Assembly: GCA_902786355.1 (NCBI GenBank) | Contig: CADABZ010000010.1 | Location: 115,907-179,906 of the forward strand | Direction of reading: 5' to 3' | Length of the DNA: 64,000 bases | Origin: an uncultured Eubacteriales bacterium | GTDB lineage: Bacteria; Bacillota; Clostridia; Peptostreptococcales; Anaerovoracaceae | Shown here: piece after piece, positions 37,417 to 45,130 of the stretch | Position numbering within the stretch: position 1 is the first letter of the stretch | How the letters are laid out: every line of letters starts with the position of its first letter | Made by a program: the position numbers and the translations under genes | Notes under the pieces: generated by a model | The model's database searches: none | Told to the model about the DNA's origin: nothing | What the model saw: the letters and a program-made list of their open reading frames with translations, nothing else

Positions 37417-38637
37417 CTATTTGTTCTTCTGTTCGAGCACTGCCTGTACGAGTGTCGGCAGTCCCCAGATGTTGATGAAGCCCTCTGCCTGAGAGTGATC
37501 GTAGTCAGATTCTCCGAACGATACCAGCTCTTCATCGTAGAGCGAGAATGGTGAAGTCGTTCCTGCCGGGATGATGTTGCCCTTGTAGAGTTTGAGCTTG
37601 ACCTCTCCTGTTGTGTTCTTGTCTGCTTCGTTAGCAAAAGCAGTGAGTGCTTCCTGCAGCGGTGAGAACCACTTGCCGTTGTATATCATGTCTGCATAGT
37701 CAACAGCGAGCTTCTGCTTGAGGTGGAGTGTCTCCTTGTCCACGGTCAGCATCTCGAGCTGTTCGTGTGCAAAATACAGGATCGTTCCGCCCGGTGTCTC
37801 GTATACGCCGCGGTCCTTCATTCCGATCAGTCTGTTCTCTACGATGTCGATGATGCCGATTCCGTTGGCTCCGCCGACCTCGTTGAGCTTCTCGATGATC
37901 TTGCTGGCTTTCATCTTCTCGCCGTTGAATGAAACAGGTGCGCCAGCCTCGAATCCGAGTGTGATGTATGTAGGTTCGTCAGGAGCCTGCATCGGGGAAA
38001 CTCCCATTTCCAGGAAGCCTTCCTTCTCATACTGAGGTTCGTTTGAAGGATCTTCGAGGTCAAGACCTTCGTGGCTCAGGTGCCAGAGGTTCTTGTCCTT
38101 GGAGTAATTGGTCTCTCTGGATATCTTCAGAGGTACGTTGTGAGCCTCTGCATAATCGATCTCCTCATCTCTGGATCTGATATCCCACTCTCTCCATGGA
38201 GCGATGATCTTCATTCCAGGCGCCCATCTCTTGATGGCGAGCTCGAATCTTACCTGATCGTTGCCCTTTCCTGTAGCTCCGTGGCAGATAGCGTCAGCTC
38301 CTTCTTCAAGGGCGACCTGCGCAAGCTTTTTTCCGATGATCGGACGGGCAAAAGCAGTTCCGAGAAGGTATTTCTCATACTTTGCTCCCATCTTGAGTGA
38401 AGGGATGATTACCTCGTCTACCATTTCATCTGTGAGGTCTGCTACGACCAGCTTGCTTGCTCCGGTCTTGATTGCTTTCTCTTCAAGTCCCTCGATCTCA
38501 TCTGCCTGACCTACATTGCCGCAGACTGCTATGATCTCAGGATCATTGTAGTTCTCCTTGAGCCAAGGAATGATGATCGAAGTATCAAGTCCTCCAGAAT
38601 AAGCCAGTACGATTTTTTTGATATCCTTGTTTTCCAT
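37417..38637 (-). CDS. argG: Argininosuccinate synthase
   Basis: A 406-residue ligase that joins citrulline and aspartate using ATP. The PP-loop reads [17 protein letters not shown] near residue 12, and [13 protein letters not shown] near residue 119 is a second family signature. The length fits. It is the first gene of the arginine operon, behind a consensus promoter that overlaps a 13-bp dyad. No ornithine carbamoyltransferase or carbamate kinase gene is in the window, so citrulline must come from elsewhere or from the dimethylargininase-like enzyme. Confidence 0.97.
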   Translation of the reverse strand: MENKDIKKIVLAYSGGLDTSIIIPWLKENYNDPEIIAVCGNVGQADEIEGLEEKAIKTGASKLVVADLTDEMVDEVIIPSLKMGAKYEKYLLGTAFARPIIGKKLAQVALEEGADAICHGATGKGNDQVRFELAIKRWAPGMKIIAPWREWDIRSRDEEIDYAEAHNVPLKISRETNYSKDKNLWHLSHEGLDLEDPSNEPQYEKEGFLEMGVSPMQAPDEPTYITLGFEAGAPVSFNGEKMKASKIIEKLNEVGGANGIGIIDIVENRLIGMKDRGVYETPGGTILYFAHEQLEMLTVDKETLHLKQKLAVDYADMIYNGKWFSPLQEALTAFANEADKNTTGEVKLKLYKGNIIPAGTTSPFSLYDEELVSFGESDYDHSQAEGFINIWGLPTLVQAVLEQKNK

Positions 38638-38682
38638 TTCTGTATACCCCTTTGAAGAATGTATATTGTTTATTTATGTTTT

Positions 38683-38714
38683 GCATATTTATAATGTCGT
38701 TATTATAAATATGC
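38683..38714. promoter_or_regulatory. Operator dyad overlapping the argG -10 box
   Basis: GCATATTTATAAT and ATTATAAATATGC form a perfect 13-bp inverted repeat with a 6-base spacer (GTCGTT). It covers the -10 box and start point, as expected for a repressor site. ArgR/AhrC is the likely protein, but the half-sites are not exact ARG-box matches. Confidence 0.65.
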
Positions 38715-38730
38715 ACAAGAGCTATGTCAA
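38702..38730 (-). promoter_or_regulatory. Consensus sigma-A promoter of argG
   Basis: On the minus strand TTGACA (38730-38725) and TATAAT (38707-38702) match the consensus exactly with 17-base spacing. The leader is about 58 bases. Confidence 0.9.
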
Positions 38731-38875
38731 CACCTTTTCTGATAAAAAATTCATTGTTTTGTATAAAATTCCAAGCCATCCTTTCGCATCCCTCAGCCCC
38801 TGTTATTTCAGTCCTTTAAGCCCGCTTTTCATCACCTCTTCCTGAGGCAAAACACTATGCCAGAATGCATATTTA

Positions 38876-38889
38876 TGAATTTTTATTCA
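38876..38889. promoter_or_regulatory. ARG-box-like palindrome upstream of argG
   Basis: TGAATTTTTATTCA is a perfect match to the TGAAT-WWWW-ATTCA core bound by ArgR/AhrC. It lies about 150 bp upstream of the argG promoter. A half-like site, TGAATTTTTTATCA, lies nearer at about 38740-38753. The rest of 38731-38956 shows no gene. Confidence 0.55.
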
Positions 38890-38956
38890 CTATAGCGCCC
38901 TCTTTCCGGTTAGTCATGCATAAATCAGCGTCCGGGGATCATGAATTTTTCTGCAA

Positions 38957-39004
38957 TGAAAAACCGGATCCTTCCGCGTGATGTTCTCACTGAAAAAATC
39001 CGGT
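38957..39004 (-). terminator. Terminator after the small membrane protein gene
   Basis: On the minus strand ACCGGAT pairs with ATCCGGT around an inner GTGA/TCAC pair and is followed by TTTTTC. Confidence 0.6.
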
Positions 39005-39049
39005 CATCGTCATGCCGATTCGGCTCAGGTTCTCAGGCTTAGTGCGCCG

Positions 39050-39502
39050 TTATTTTTTTCTGGAATTGGTCGTCACAACAGGATCGACTTTGACCTTGCG
39101 CCATGCCTTGCGCATCGCTTCGATCTGTTTCCTGTCGGTGCCCCTCTTTTTGAGTTCGCCGATGTACATCTCTTCTGTCATGCCGATCTTCTTATAATAT
39201 GTGATCATTTCCTTCTGCTTGGACTGCAGGAAGAGATACATGCCGCCCACGCAGGCAGTACCTACCAGCAGGCATATAAACAGTCCGACCCATTTGAATT
39301 TGATAGTAACGAGGATCGTAATGACCAGCCATACGACTGCAGCAGCGATGCCATAGATCCTGAACTTCTTAGGATCCATGGCCTTAGGCGCCTTGATGTT
39401 CTCTGCGTTGAGTTTCTGTCTGTACAGATTCTTCTGATATCCGCCGGATGGTCTGTTGTAGTTCATATTGCCCGGCATTCTTGAATTTCTGTTCTTGCTC
39501 AT
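39050..39502 (-). CDS. Small two-span membrane protein of unknown function
   Basis: A 150-residue protein with a polar, Asn/Arg-rich N-terminus (about 45 residues), two hydrophobic spans near residues 48-66 and 70-90, and a basic cytoplasmic tail. The tail has GMTEEMYIGELKKRGTDRKQ and ends in SRKK. I do not recognise a family with certainty. The arrangement resembles small YidC-independent hairpin membrane proteins common in Clostridia. It stands alone between the argG upstream region and a divergent chromate transporter pair, with its own terminator. Confidence 0.7.
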   Translation of the reverse strand: MSKNRNSRMPGNMNYNRPSGGYQKNLYRQKLNAENIKAPKAMDPKKFRIYGIAAAVVWLVITILVTIKFKWVGLFICLLVGTACVGGMYLFLQSKQKEMITYYKKIGMTEEMYIGELKKRGTDRKQIEAMRKAWRKVKVDPVVTTNSRKK

Positions 39503-39692
39503 TTATCTTACCCTTTCAATGGCCTTGTACACTGATCCGGCCGAATAATCATATTTCCGCTCAATATTACCATATTTCTTACATATATACACGCATATTT
39601 TGAATATCTGTTAAAATTCCGGACTCACATTATGCTAATATTAGTCCGTAAATCTTATCAGTGCATTCACTTATGCATGTAATGGAGTAATT

Positions 39693-40301
39693 ATGACAGA
39701 AAGAAAACCAATTCCTCTCCTGGCCGATCTGTACCTGACGTTCGCACGGATCGGAGTGATGATGTTCGGCGGCGGCTACGCCATGCTGCCTATCCTTCAG
39801 AGAGAGGTCGTAGAGAAAAAAGGCTGGGCGACTGAAGATCAGCTTGCCGACTATTATGCTGTCGGCCAGTGCACGCCCGGAATAATCGCAGTGAACACTG
39901 CCACCTTTGTCGGCTCTTCCACGAGAGGCGCTGCCGGTGCCGTGATAGCTACGCTTGGCGTTATAACAGGCCCGGTCATAATAATCCTCATAATCGCTGC
40001 TTTTCTCAGCGGGTTCATGGATCTTCCGGTTATCGCTCATGCGTTCAACGGTGTCCGAGCCTGCGTCACAGCTCTCATCCTGTCCAGCGTGATCAAGCTC
40101 TTCAGGGGCTCTGTCACAGACTGGCCGACGAGGATAATATATCTGGCCGTGCTCGCACTTGCAGCGGCAGGCACTTTTGCCACTTTCTCAGGGGCCGCTG
40201 GCAGGATCATGGATCTCATGACATCTCCGGTCTTCCTCGTCCTCGCAGCCGGCTTTGCCGGACTTGCGGTCCGCGCTTCGAAAGGAGGTCTCAGGAAATG
40301 A
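39693..40301 (+). CDS. Chromate transporter, N-terminal-half type
   Basis: A 202-residue CHR-family membrane protein with about six spans. FARIGVMMFGGGYAMLPILQREVV near residue 16 and QCTPGIIAVNTATFVG near residue 60 are the family signatures. In larger homologues both halves are fused. Here they are two genes that probably form a heterodimer. It may export chromate or another oxyanion, but the true substrate is not known. An extended -10 (TGCTAATAT) lies about 45 bases upstream. Confidence 0.9.
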   Translation: MTERKPIPLLADLYLTFARIGVMMFGGGYAMLPILQREVVEKKGWATEDQLADYYAVGQCTPGIIAVNTATFVGSSTRGAAGAVIATLGVITGPVIIILIIAAFLSGFMDLPVIAHAFNGVRACVTALILSSVIKLFRGSVTDWPTRIIYLAVLALAAAGTFATFSGAAGRIMDLMTSPVFLVLAAGFAGLAVRASKGGLRK

Positions 40302-40861
40302 TCTATCTGCGACTCTTCTTCGAATTCTGCAAAGTCGGGCTCTTCTCCATAGGCGGAGGACTGGCAACTATACCGTTCCTTACAGATATGGGACACCGCA
40401 CCGGATGGTTCACTCCGGGCCAGCTTGCAGACATGATCGCTATATCCGAGTCGACTCCGGGACCTCTGGGTGTCAACATGGCGACATATGCAGGCTACAC
40501 CACAGCCGGCATCATGGGAGGCATAATAGCTACACTGGGCCTCATATTCCCGTCTCTGGTCGTGACTATGATCATTGCAGGCTTCCTGCAGAAATTCAGA
40601 GATTCCGCCATCGTAGACGCTTTGTTCTACGGACTCAGAGCAGCCTCCGTTGCCCTGATCACATGCGCCCTGCTTCAGGTAGCAAAGATCGCGCTTCTTG
40701 ATCACGCGATGCCTGACGGCACAGTTCAGACCTTCTACTGGCCTGCCATCATACTTGCGGCAATTGTATTCATCTGCATCAGGTACACACCTCTTAAGAA
40801 GCTTCATCCGATCATCTTCATAGCTGTCTCAGCCGCTGCCGGGATAGCGTTAGGTATGTAA
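40298..40861 (+). CDS. Chromate transporter, C-terminal-half type
   Basis: A 187-residue partner of the preceding protein. It carries the matching repeat, FCKVGLFSIGGGLATIPFLTDM near residue 10 and SESTPGPLGVNMATYAGY near residue 51. The start is the ATG after AAAGGAGG, overlapping the upstream stop by four bases, so the pair is translationally coupled. A strong terminator follows immediately. Confidence 0.9.
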   Translation: MIYLRLFFEFCKVGLFSIGGGLATIPFLTDMGHRTGWFTPGQLADMIAISESTPGPLGVNMATYAGYTTAGIMGGIIATLGLIFPSLVVTMIIAGFLQKFRDSAIVDALFYGLRAASVALITCALLQVAKIALLDHAMPDGTVQTFYWPAIILAAIVFICIRYTPLKKLHPIIFIAVSAAAGIALGM

Positions 40862-40866
40862 AACAC

Positions 40867-40910
40867 AAAGAGCTGATCCACGCTTAACAACGAGTCATCA
40901 GCTCTTTTAT
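40867..40910. terminator. Terminator between chromate transporter and PFL genes
   Basis: AAAGAGCTGAT and ATCAGCTCTTT form an 11-bp stem followed by T-rich sequence on the plus strand. The minus strand continues GTGTTTT, so it may act both ways. Confidence 0.85.
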
Positions 40911-40929
40911 ATTGCTTTTTTCTCCTGTA

Positions 40930-42288
40930 TCAGTTCTTGAGGCTCTGGAGTGGCGCAGGTATGCGTCCGCCCCTGTTGATCATTTTGGCAGGCGACTGAC
41001 TTCTGAGGTTCATGACCGGTCCGTAGCCGAGAAGTCCGCCGAAGTTCAGTTCTTCGCCGCTCTTAAGTCCGATAGCAGGGATCACTCTTACTGCCGTTGT
41101 CTTGGAATTGACCATTCCGATCGCGGCTTCATCTGCGATGATCGCGGAAATGACTTCAGCAGTTGTGTCGCCAGGGATCACTATCATATCGAGTCCTACC
41201 GAGCAGACAGCTGTCATAGCCTCGAGCTTTTCTATCGAAAGAGTGCCGGCTCTGGCTGCGCTTATCATGCCGTCATCTTCGCTGACAGGAATGAATGCTC
41301 CGGACAGGCCTCCGACACTTGAAGATGCCATCACGCCGCCCTTCTTGACTGCGTCATTGAGCATTGCCAGCGCGGCTGTCGTTCCGTGTGCTCCGCATTG
41401 CTCAAGTCCGATCTCCTCGAGAATATGCGCTACCGAATCACCTATAGCAGGTGTCGGCGCAAGTGACAGATCGACTATACCGAACTGTGTATCGAGCATC
41501 GCAGCAGCTTCACTTCCTACAAGCTGACCGACTCTTGTGATCTTGAAAGCTGTCTTCTTGATCGTCTCTGCGACCTCGTTAAGAGGTGCATCATCCGGCA
41601 TTCCGGCAAGCACATTTCTGACTACTCCCGGACCGGATACGCCTACGCTGAGCACGTGATCGGCTTCCCCTACACCATGGAAAGCTCCTGCCATGAACGG
41701 GTTGTCTTCTACTGCATTGCAGAATACGACAAGCTTGGCAGCTCCTATGCACTGTCTGTCAGCTGTGATCTCGGCCGTCTCTCTTACCTTCTGTCCCATG
41801 AGCTTTACAGCATCCATGTTGATTCCTGCCTTAGTCGAGCCGATGTTGACAGATGAGCATACAAGCTCTGTTTCGGAGAGCGCTCTCGGGATCGACTCTA
41901 TCAGCTCACGGTCGCCGGCGCTGAAGCCCTTCTGGACCAGCGCAGAGTAGCCTCCTATAAAATCGACTCCTATCTCATGCGCTGCCTTATCAAGGGCCAG
42001 TGCGTATTTTACAGGGTCCCCGCCGGAGATCCCTGCCAGCATCGCGATCGGTGTGACACTTACTCTCTTGTTGACGATAGGTATACCATATTTCTCGCCT
42101 ATCGAATCTGCAGTGCTGACCAGATTGCCTGCCAGACGGCAGATCTTGTCGTAGATCTTGACGCAGGCTCTGTCTATGTCAGAATCAGCACAGTCGAGCA
42201 GCGAGATTCCCATCGTTGTCGTTCTTATATCCAGATTGTTATCTCTTATCATGGAAATGGTTTCCATGACATCATTCATATTGTACAT
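40930..42288 (-). CDS. PFL family protein (UPF0210/DUF711)
   Basis: A 452-residue member of the conserved UPF0210 family, related in fold to glycyl-radical enzymes but without the radical loop. Its biochemical role is not established. The glycine-rich segment [17 protein letters not shown] near residue 89 and [16 protein letters not shown] near residue 213 are family hallmarks. It lies 21 bases after the ACT-domain gene. This ACT-PFL pairing is conserved in many Bacillota, suggesting that the ACT protein senses a ligand for it. Confidence 0.9.
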   Translation of the reverse strand: MYNMNDVMETISMIRDNNLDIRTTTMGISLLDCADSDIDRACVKIYDKICRLAGNLVSTADSIGEKYGIPIVNKRVSVTPIAMLAGISGGDPVKYALALDKAAHEIGVDFIGGYSALVQKGFSAGDRELIESIPRALSETELVCSSVNIGSTKAGINMDAVKLMGQKVRETAEITADRQCIGAAKLVVFCNAVEDNPFMAGAFHGVGEADHVLSVGVSGPGVVRNVLAGMPDDAPLNEVAETIKKTAFKITRVGQLVGSEAAAMLDTQFGIVDLSLAPTPAIGDSVAHILEEIGLEQCGAHGTTAALAMLNDAVKKGGVMASSSVGGLSGAFIPVSEDDGMISAARAGTLSIEKLEAMTAVCSVGLDMIVIPGDTTAEVISAIIADEAAIGMVNSKTTAVRVIPAIGLKSGEELNFGGLLGYGPVMNLRSQSPAKMINRGGRIPAPLQSLKN

Positions 42289-42309
42289 TTCAGGCTTTCC
42301 TTTCAGAGA

Positions 42310-42585
42310 TCAGATACTGTGCATAGCTGAGAAAATGTTGTCATGCATGAGGTGCACCTCAGTTTCAGGAAGTTTCTCCTTAATGCTGCCTTCGAGCTGA
42401 TGAATGGTGCACGCCAGATCAGTTACGTCTATGAGCATGTTCATAGTGAAGAAATCATCCATGACTATCTGCGAAACCTGTACAACATTTCCTTTTGCCT
42501 CCGCTACTGACGTGGCAACAGTGGCAAGAATGCCGATATCATTTTTGCCGACAACAGTCAGCACAGCATTTTCTTTTTTATCCAT
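42310..42585 (-). CDS. ACT domain protein (UPF0237)
   Basis: A 91-residue single- or double-ACT-like protein that starts with AVLTVVGKNDIGILATVATSVAE, the glycine-aspartate ligand loop of ACT domains. It ends with a second short strand segment. The ATG at 42585 follows AAGGAGG. Such proteins bind small effectors, usually amino acids, and here it is paired with the downstream PFL gene. A TATAAT box lies about 35 bases upstream. Confidence 0.9.
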   Translation of the reverse strand: MDKKENAVLTVVGKNDIGILATVATSVAEAKGNVVQVSQIVMDDFFTMNMLIDVTDLACTIHQLEGSIKEKLPETEVHLMHDNIFSAMHSI

Positions 42586-42689
42586 AACGCGGTCCTCCTT
42601 GGGTTCGATTGACAAAATTATAACGCCGCTGCTCCTTTATTTCCATACCCCGGGCAGAATGATTTTTTCCAAAACTGCCCGCAGCCGCT

Positions 42690-43283
42690 CTATGGCTGTC
42701 GTGTCTTTACCGCGAACACGTTGAGCCATCTCACGCCGGGTCTTCCGGAAGCGTCTTCAGTGACTTTAGTCTCCCAGATCTCGCAGCCCGCCTTAGCAAG
42801 ATATGATTTAAGTTCCTCCTCTGTGCAGTTGCTCCAGTACCGGCCTTCCTCATCCACTCCGGTCTCGATTCCCTCTTTGACAGATATATAGATGACTCCG
42901 CCTACCTTAAGATTGCTCCTGAGGTTTTTGAAGAACCGCTTCTTCTCTTCGTCATTGAGGTGTATGAGAGAAGCGCAGCACCATATGCCGTCATAAGGCT
43001 CGGAAGATGTCCATGTGGACATATCACCGACAACAGCCTTGATCTCAAGTCTTTCCTTCGCCAGCTTCACCAGCTCGGCTGAGGCGTCAAGGCCGATCGC
43101 CCTGTGCCCCATGTCTGTGAAAGCCAGCGTATCTCTGCCGCTTCCGCATCCCATATCTATGACAGATGCTTCTGCGGGAAGGTATGATGCGAATCTCTTC
43201 CTCATCGCATCCATATCAACTGCCACTGTAGTCCAGTAATACCAGTCAGCATTCCTGTTGTAATAGTCTGTTGTCCCCTTCAT
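42690..43283 (-). CDS. Class I SAM-dependent methyltransferase
   Basis: A 197-residue methyltransferase. The SAM site reads SVIDMGCGSGRDTLAFTDMG near residue 40, followed by AIGLDASAELVKLAKE and VVGDMSTW. The LIHLNDEEKKRFFKNL segment resembles small Tam/UbiE-like enzymes. The ATG follows GGAGG. It starts 25 bases after the lipoprotein gene on the same strand. The substrate is unknown. Confidence 0.9.
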   Translation of the reverse strand: MKGTTDYYNRNADWYYWTTVAVDMDAMRKRFASYLPAEASVIDMGCGSGRDTLAFTDMGHRAIGLDASAELVKLAKERLEIKAVVGDMSTWTSSEPYDGIWCCASLIHLNDEEKKRFFKNLRSNLKVGGVIYISVKEGIETGVDEEGRYWSNCTEEELKSYLAKAGCEIWETKVTEDASGRPGVRWLNVFAVKTRQP

Positions 43284-43308
43284 GGTGCCTCCGTTCTTCT
43301 GATCCGGA

Positions 43309-44793
43309 TCAGTTGCTGCCAGGCTTGCCTCCTTCAGGTTTTTCAGGAGGCTGTCCGCCATTACCGCCGGAAGGTGCCTGTCCTCCAGGTCCGCCATTGC
43401 CGCCGTCAGGAGGTGCCTGTCCGTCGCCAGGCATTCCGCTGCTCTGACCGTCTGATGACGCTATCTCGAAAGCTTCGCCTGTCGAAGCAGATCCTTCAGT
43501 GTATTCTTTGCCGTCAACATACAGCTTATGTCCGTTAAGATCGATCGCAGCTCCTTCGCTGACAGTGAGACCGGAAACATATGAATCCGCAGTAATCTTC
43601 CATGTGCTGCCGTCCTCGATCTCTACATATACATCACCGTTCTGCCCGTCACTGTTGATATATCCGTTAAAAGCAGAGCTGTCTTTGAGATACATATTGA
43701 GAGTCGATACTTCATCTACCGTAATGCCTCCGTCGATAGTCTGCTTTGAGGCTGTCAGATTGACCTTGCCGCCGTTTGACCCTTCATTGCCCCAGCCTGC
43801 AGCTGCAGCTCTGAGGAAGAGGCCCTCTGCATCTTCATTTGTGATAGCTGTATCTGTAAGCGATATCTCTGTCGCAGTGTTGTTTACAAAGAAAACATCG
43901 CCGTTTTTGTTGGTTATCGTGCTGCCGTTTGCAGTGAATGAGGATGTTCCCTCAGCTGCGTCGCCGGACATGGACTGGTAGATCATTACCGCCTGATACC
44001 AGTCGGACTTGTCACTGTTCTTGGAATTGTTATCCGCAACGAGAGTGTCGTTGTTCAGGGTTACTGAATTCTTGCCTTCTACCACTACTCCCTGTGCTGA
44101 TGTGGATTCCATGTATGAATCATTGACAGTTATATCTGCTGTCGAATAGATGACAGGTGAACCCTTGCCGGATGTTGTGTACTTTCCGCCGTCTACAGTG
44201 ACCGTCCCGCCGCCTCTGTCAGATCTGATAGCCGCTGAAGAATTACCGGAAGTGCTGATCGTAAGATTCTGTGCATTCATCGTGCCGCCGCCCGTGGTCA
44301 TAAGACCGCCTGAGCAGTTGCCTGATGTCTCGATCACTGAATCAGCAATATTCACTACTGTACCCTCGCCATATGAGAAAACCGCGTTGGCGTGTGTTCC
44401 GTCAGTCTCGATGAGAGAGTCTTTGATCGTCAGTGTTCCCTTTTCCAGAGCATAGACTGCCGAGTTCTCTCCGTAGAAATCTGCCTCATCGCCGTCAGCC
44501 TCTCCGGTCTTGGTGACGCCGATATTGCTGTACTCTTTCTCTTCTCCGTTTACTTCGATCGCATGCTCTCCGTCGCCGTCATTGGTTATCTCTTCATTGA
44601 CGGTGATATCTTCTTTTGTCAGATATGTTGCTTCCTTCTGCTCTTCCTGCGAAGTCTGCTCCGTCGTCTGATCTGCTGCCTCGGCTGCATTCTGAGTGCT
44701 GCATGCACACATAGAGCCCATCAGCATCATCGCTGCGAACACGGACAATGCCTTTTTGATGTTTTTACTGTTCTTTTTATTCGTTCCGTTCAT
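43309..44793 (-). CDS. Lipoprotein with a predicted right-handed beta-helix
   Basis: A 494-residue exported lipoprotein. The signal peptide ends with the lipobox LMGSMCAC near residue 29, followed by a Glu/Gln/Thr-rich linker. Residues about 85-400 contain short repeating strands rich in Gly, Asn, Ser and Thr (for example SVIETSGNCSGGLMTTGGG), as in pectate-lyase-like or adhesin helices. Residues from about 450 are Gly/Pro-rich and disordered. No catalytic site is recognised. Adhesion or glycan binding is possible. Its promoter has direct repeats typical of OmpR-family regulators. Confidence 0.82.
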   Translation of the reverse strand: MNGTNKKNSKNIKKALSVFAAMMLMGSMCACSTQNAAEAADQTTEQTSQEEQKEATYLTKEDITVNEEITNDGDGEHAIEVNGEEKEYSNIGVTKTGEADGDEADFYGENSAVYALEKGTLTIKDSLIETDGTHANAVFSYGEGTVVNIADSVIETSGNCSGGLMTTGGGTMNAQNLTISTSGNSSAAIRSDRGGGTVTVDGGKYTTSGKGSPVIYSTADITVNDSYMESTSAQGVVVEGKNSVTLNNDTLVADNNSKNSDKSDWYQAVMIYQSMSGDAAEGTSSFTANGSTITNKNGDVFFVNNTATEISLTDTAITNEDAEGLFLRAAAAGWGNEGSNGGKVNLTASKQTIDGGITVDEVSTLNMYLKDSSAFNGYINSDGQNGDVYVEIEDGSTWKITADSYVSGLTVSEGAAIDLNGHKLYVDGKEYTEGSASTGEAFEIASSDGQSSGMPGDGQAPPDGGNGGPGGQAPSGGNGGQPPEKPEGGKPGSN

Positions 44794-44827
44794 ATGCCGT
44801 GTTATCCTCCTTGTTTCTGATACATGG

Positions 44828-44861
44828 AGTATAAAGACCTGACCTAAAACGAAACTAAAAC
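44828..44861 (-). promoter_or_regulatory. Promoter with OmpR-type direct repeats for the lipoprotein gene
   Basis: On the minus strand two GTTTTAG copies (44861-44855 and 44850-44844) are 11 bases apart, the usual spacing for OmpR/PhoB-family response regulators. They overlap the -35 region of a TATACT -10 box (44833-44828). The rest of 44862-45020 shows no gene. Confidence 0.5.
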
Positions 44862-45020
44862 TATGGGTCAGTTTTGATGCTGTGAAAATATGTTTTCTTT
44901 CTTGCTCTGATTATACCATGCTCCGTCCATCACATGCCCGCGAAAAGGAGCAGACTTAAGCTCATCAGCCGAGATATATCTTCTCTGTGCTGAAGCCTCT
45001 GCCTCTGTCCGGCTGGCTAT

Positions 45021-45067
45021 AAAAAAGATCCACGCTGCCCGGGGGTTTTCCCTGTCAAACGTGGATC
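45021..45067 (-). terminator. Terminator after the MocR fusion gene
   Basis: On the minus strand GATCCACG pairs with CGTGGATC around an inner GGG/CCC stem and is followed by TTTTTT. Confidence 0.85.
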
Positions 45068-45130
45068 GAAGCTTCTGCGGTCAAGGATTGTTTCAGGAAT
45101 CACAATCCCGGTGCATCCGGCCGCTTTCTT

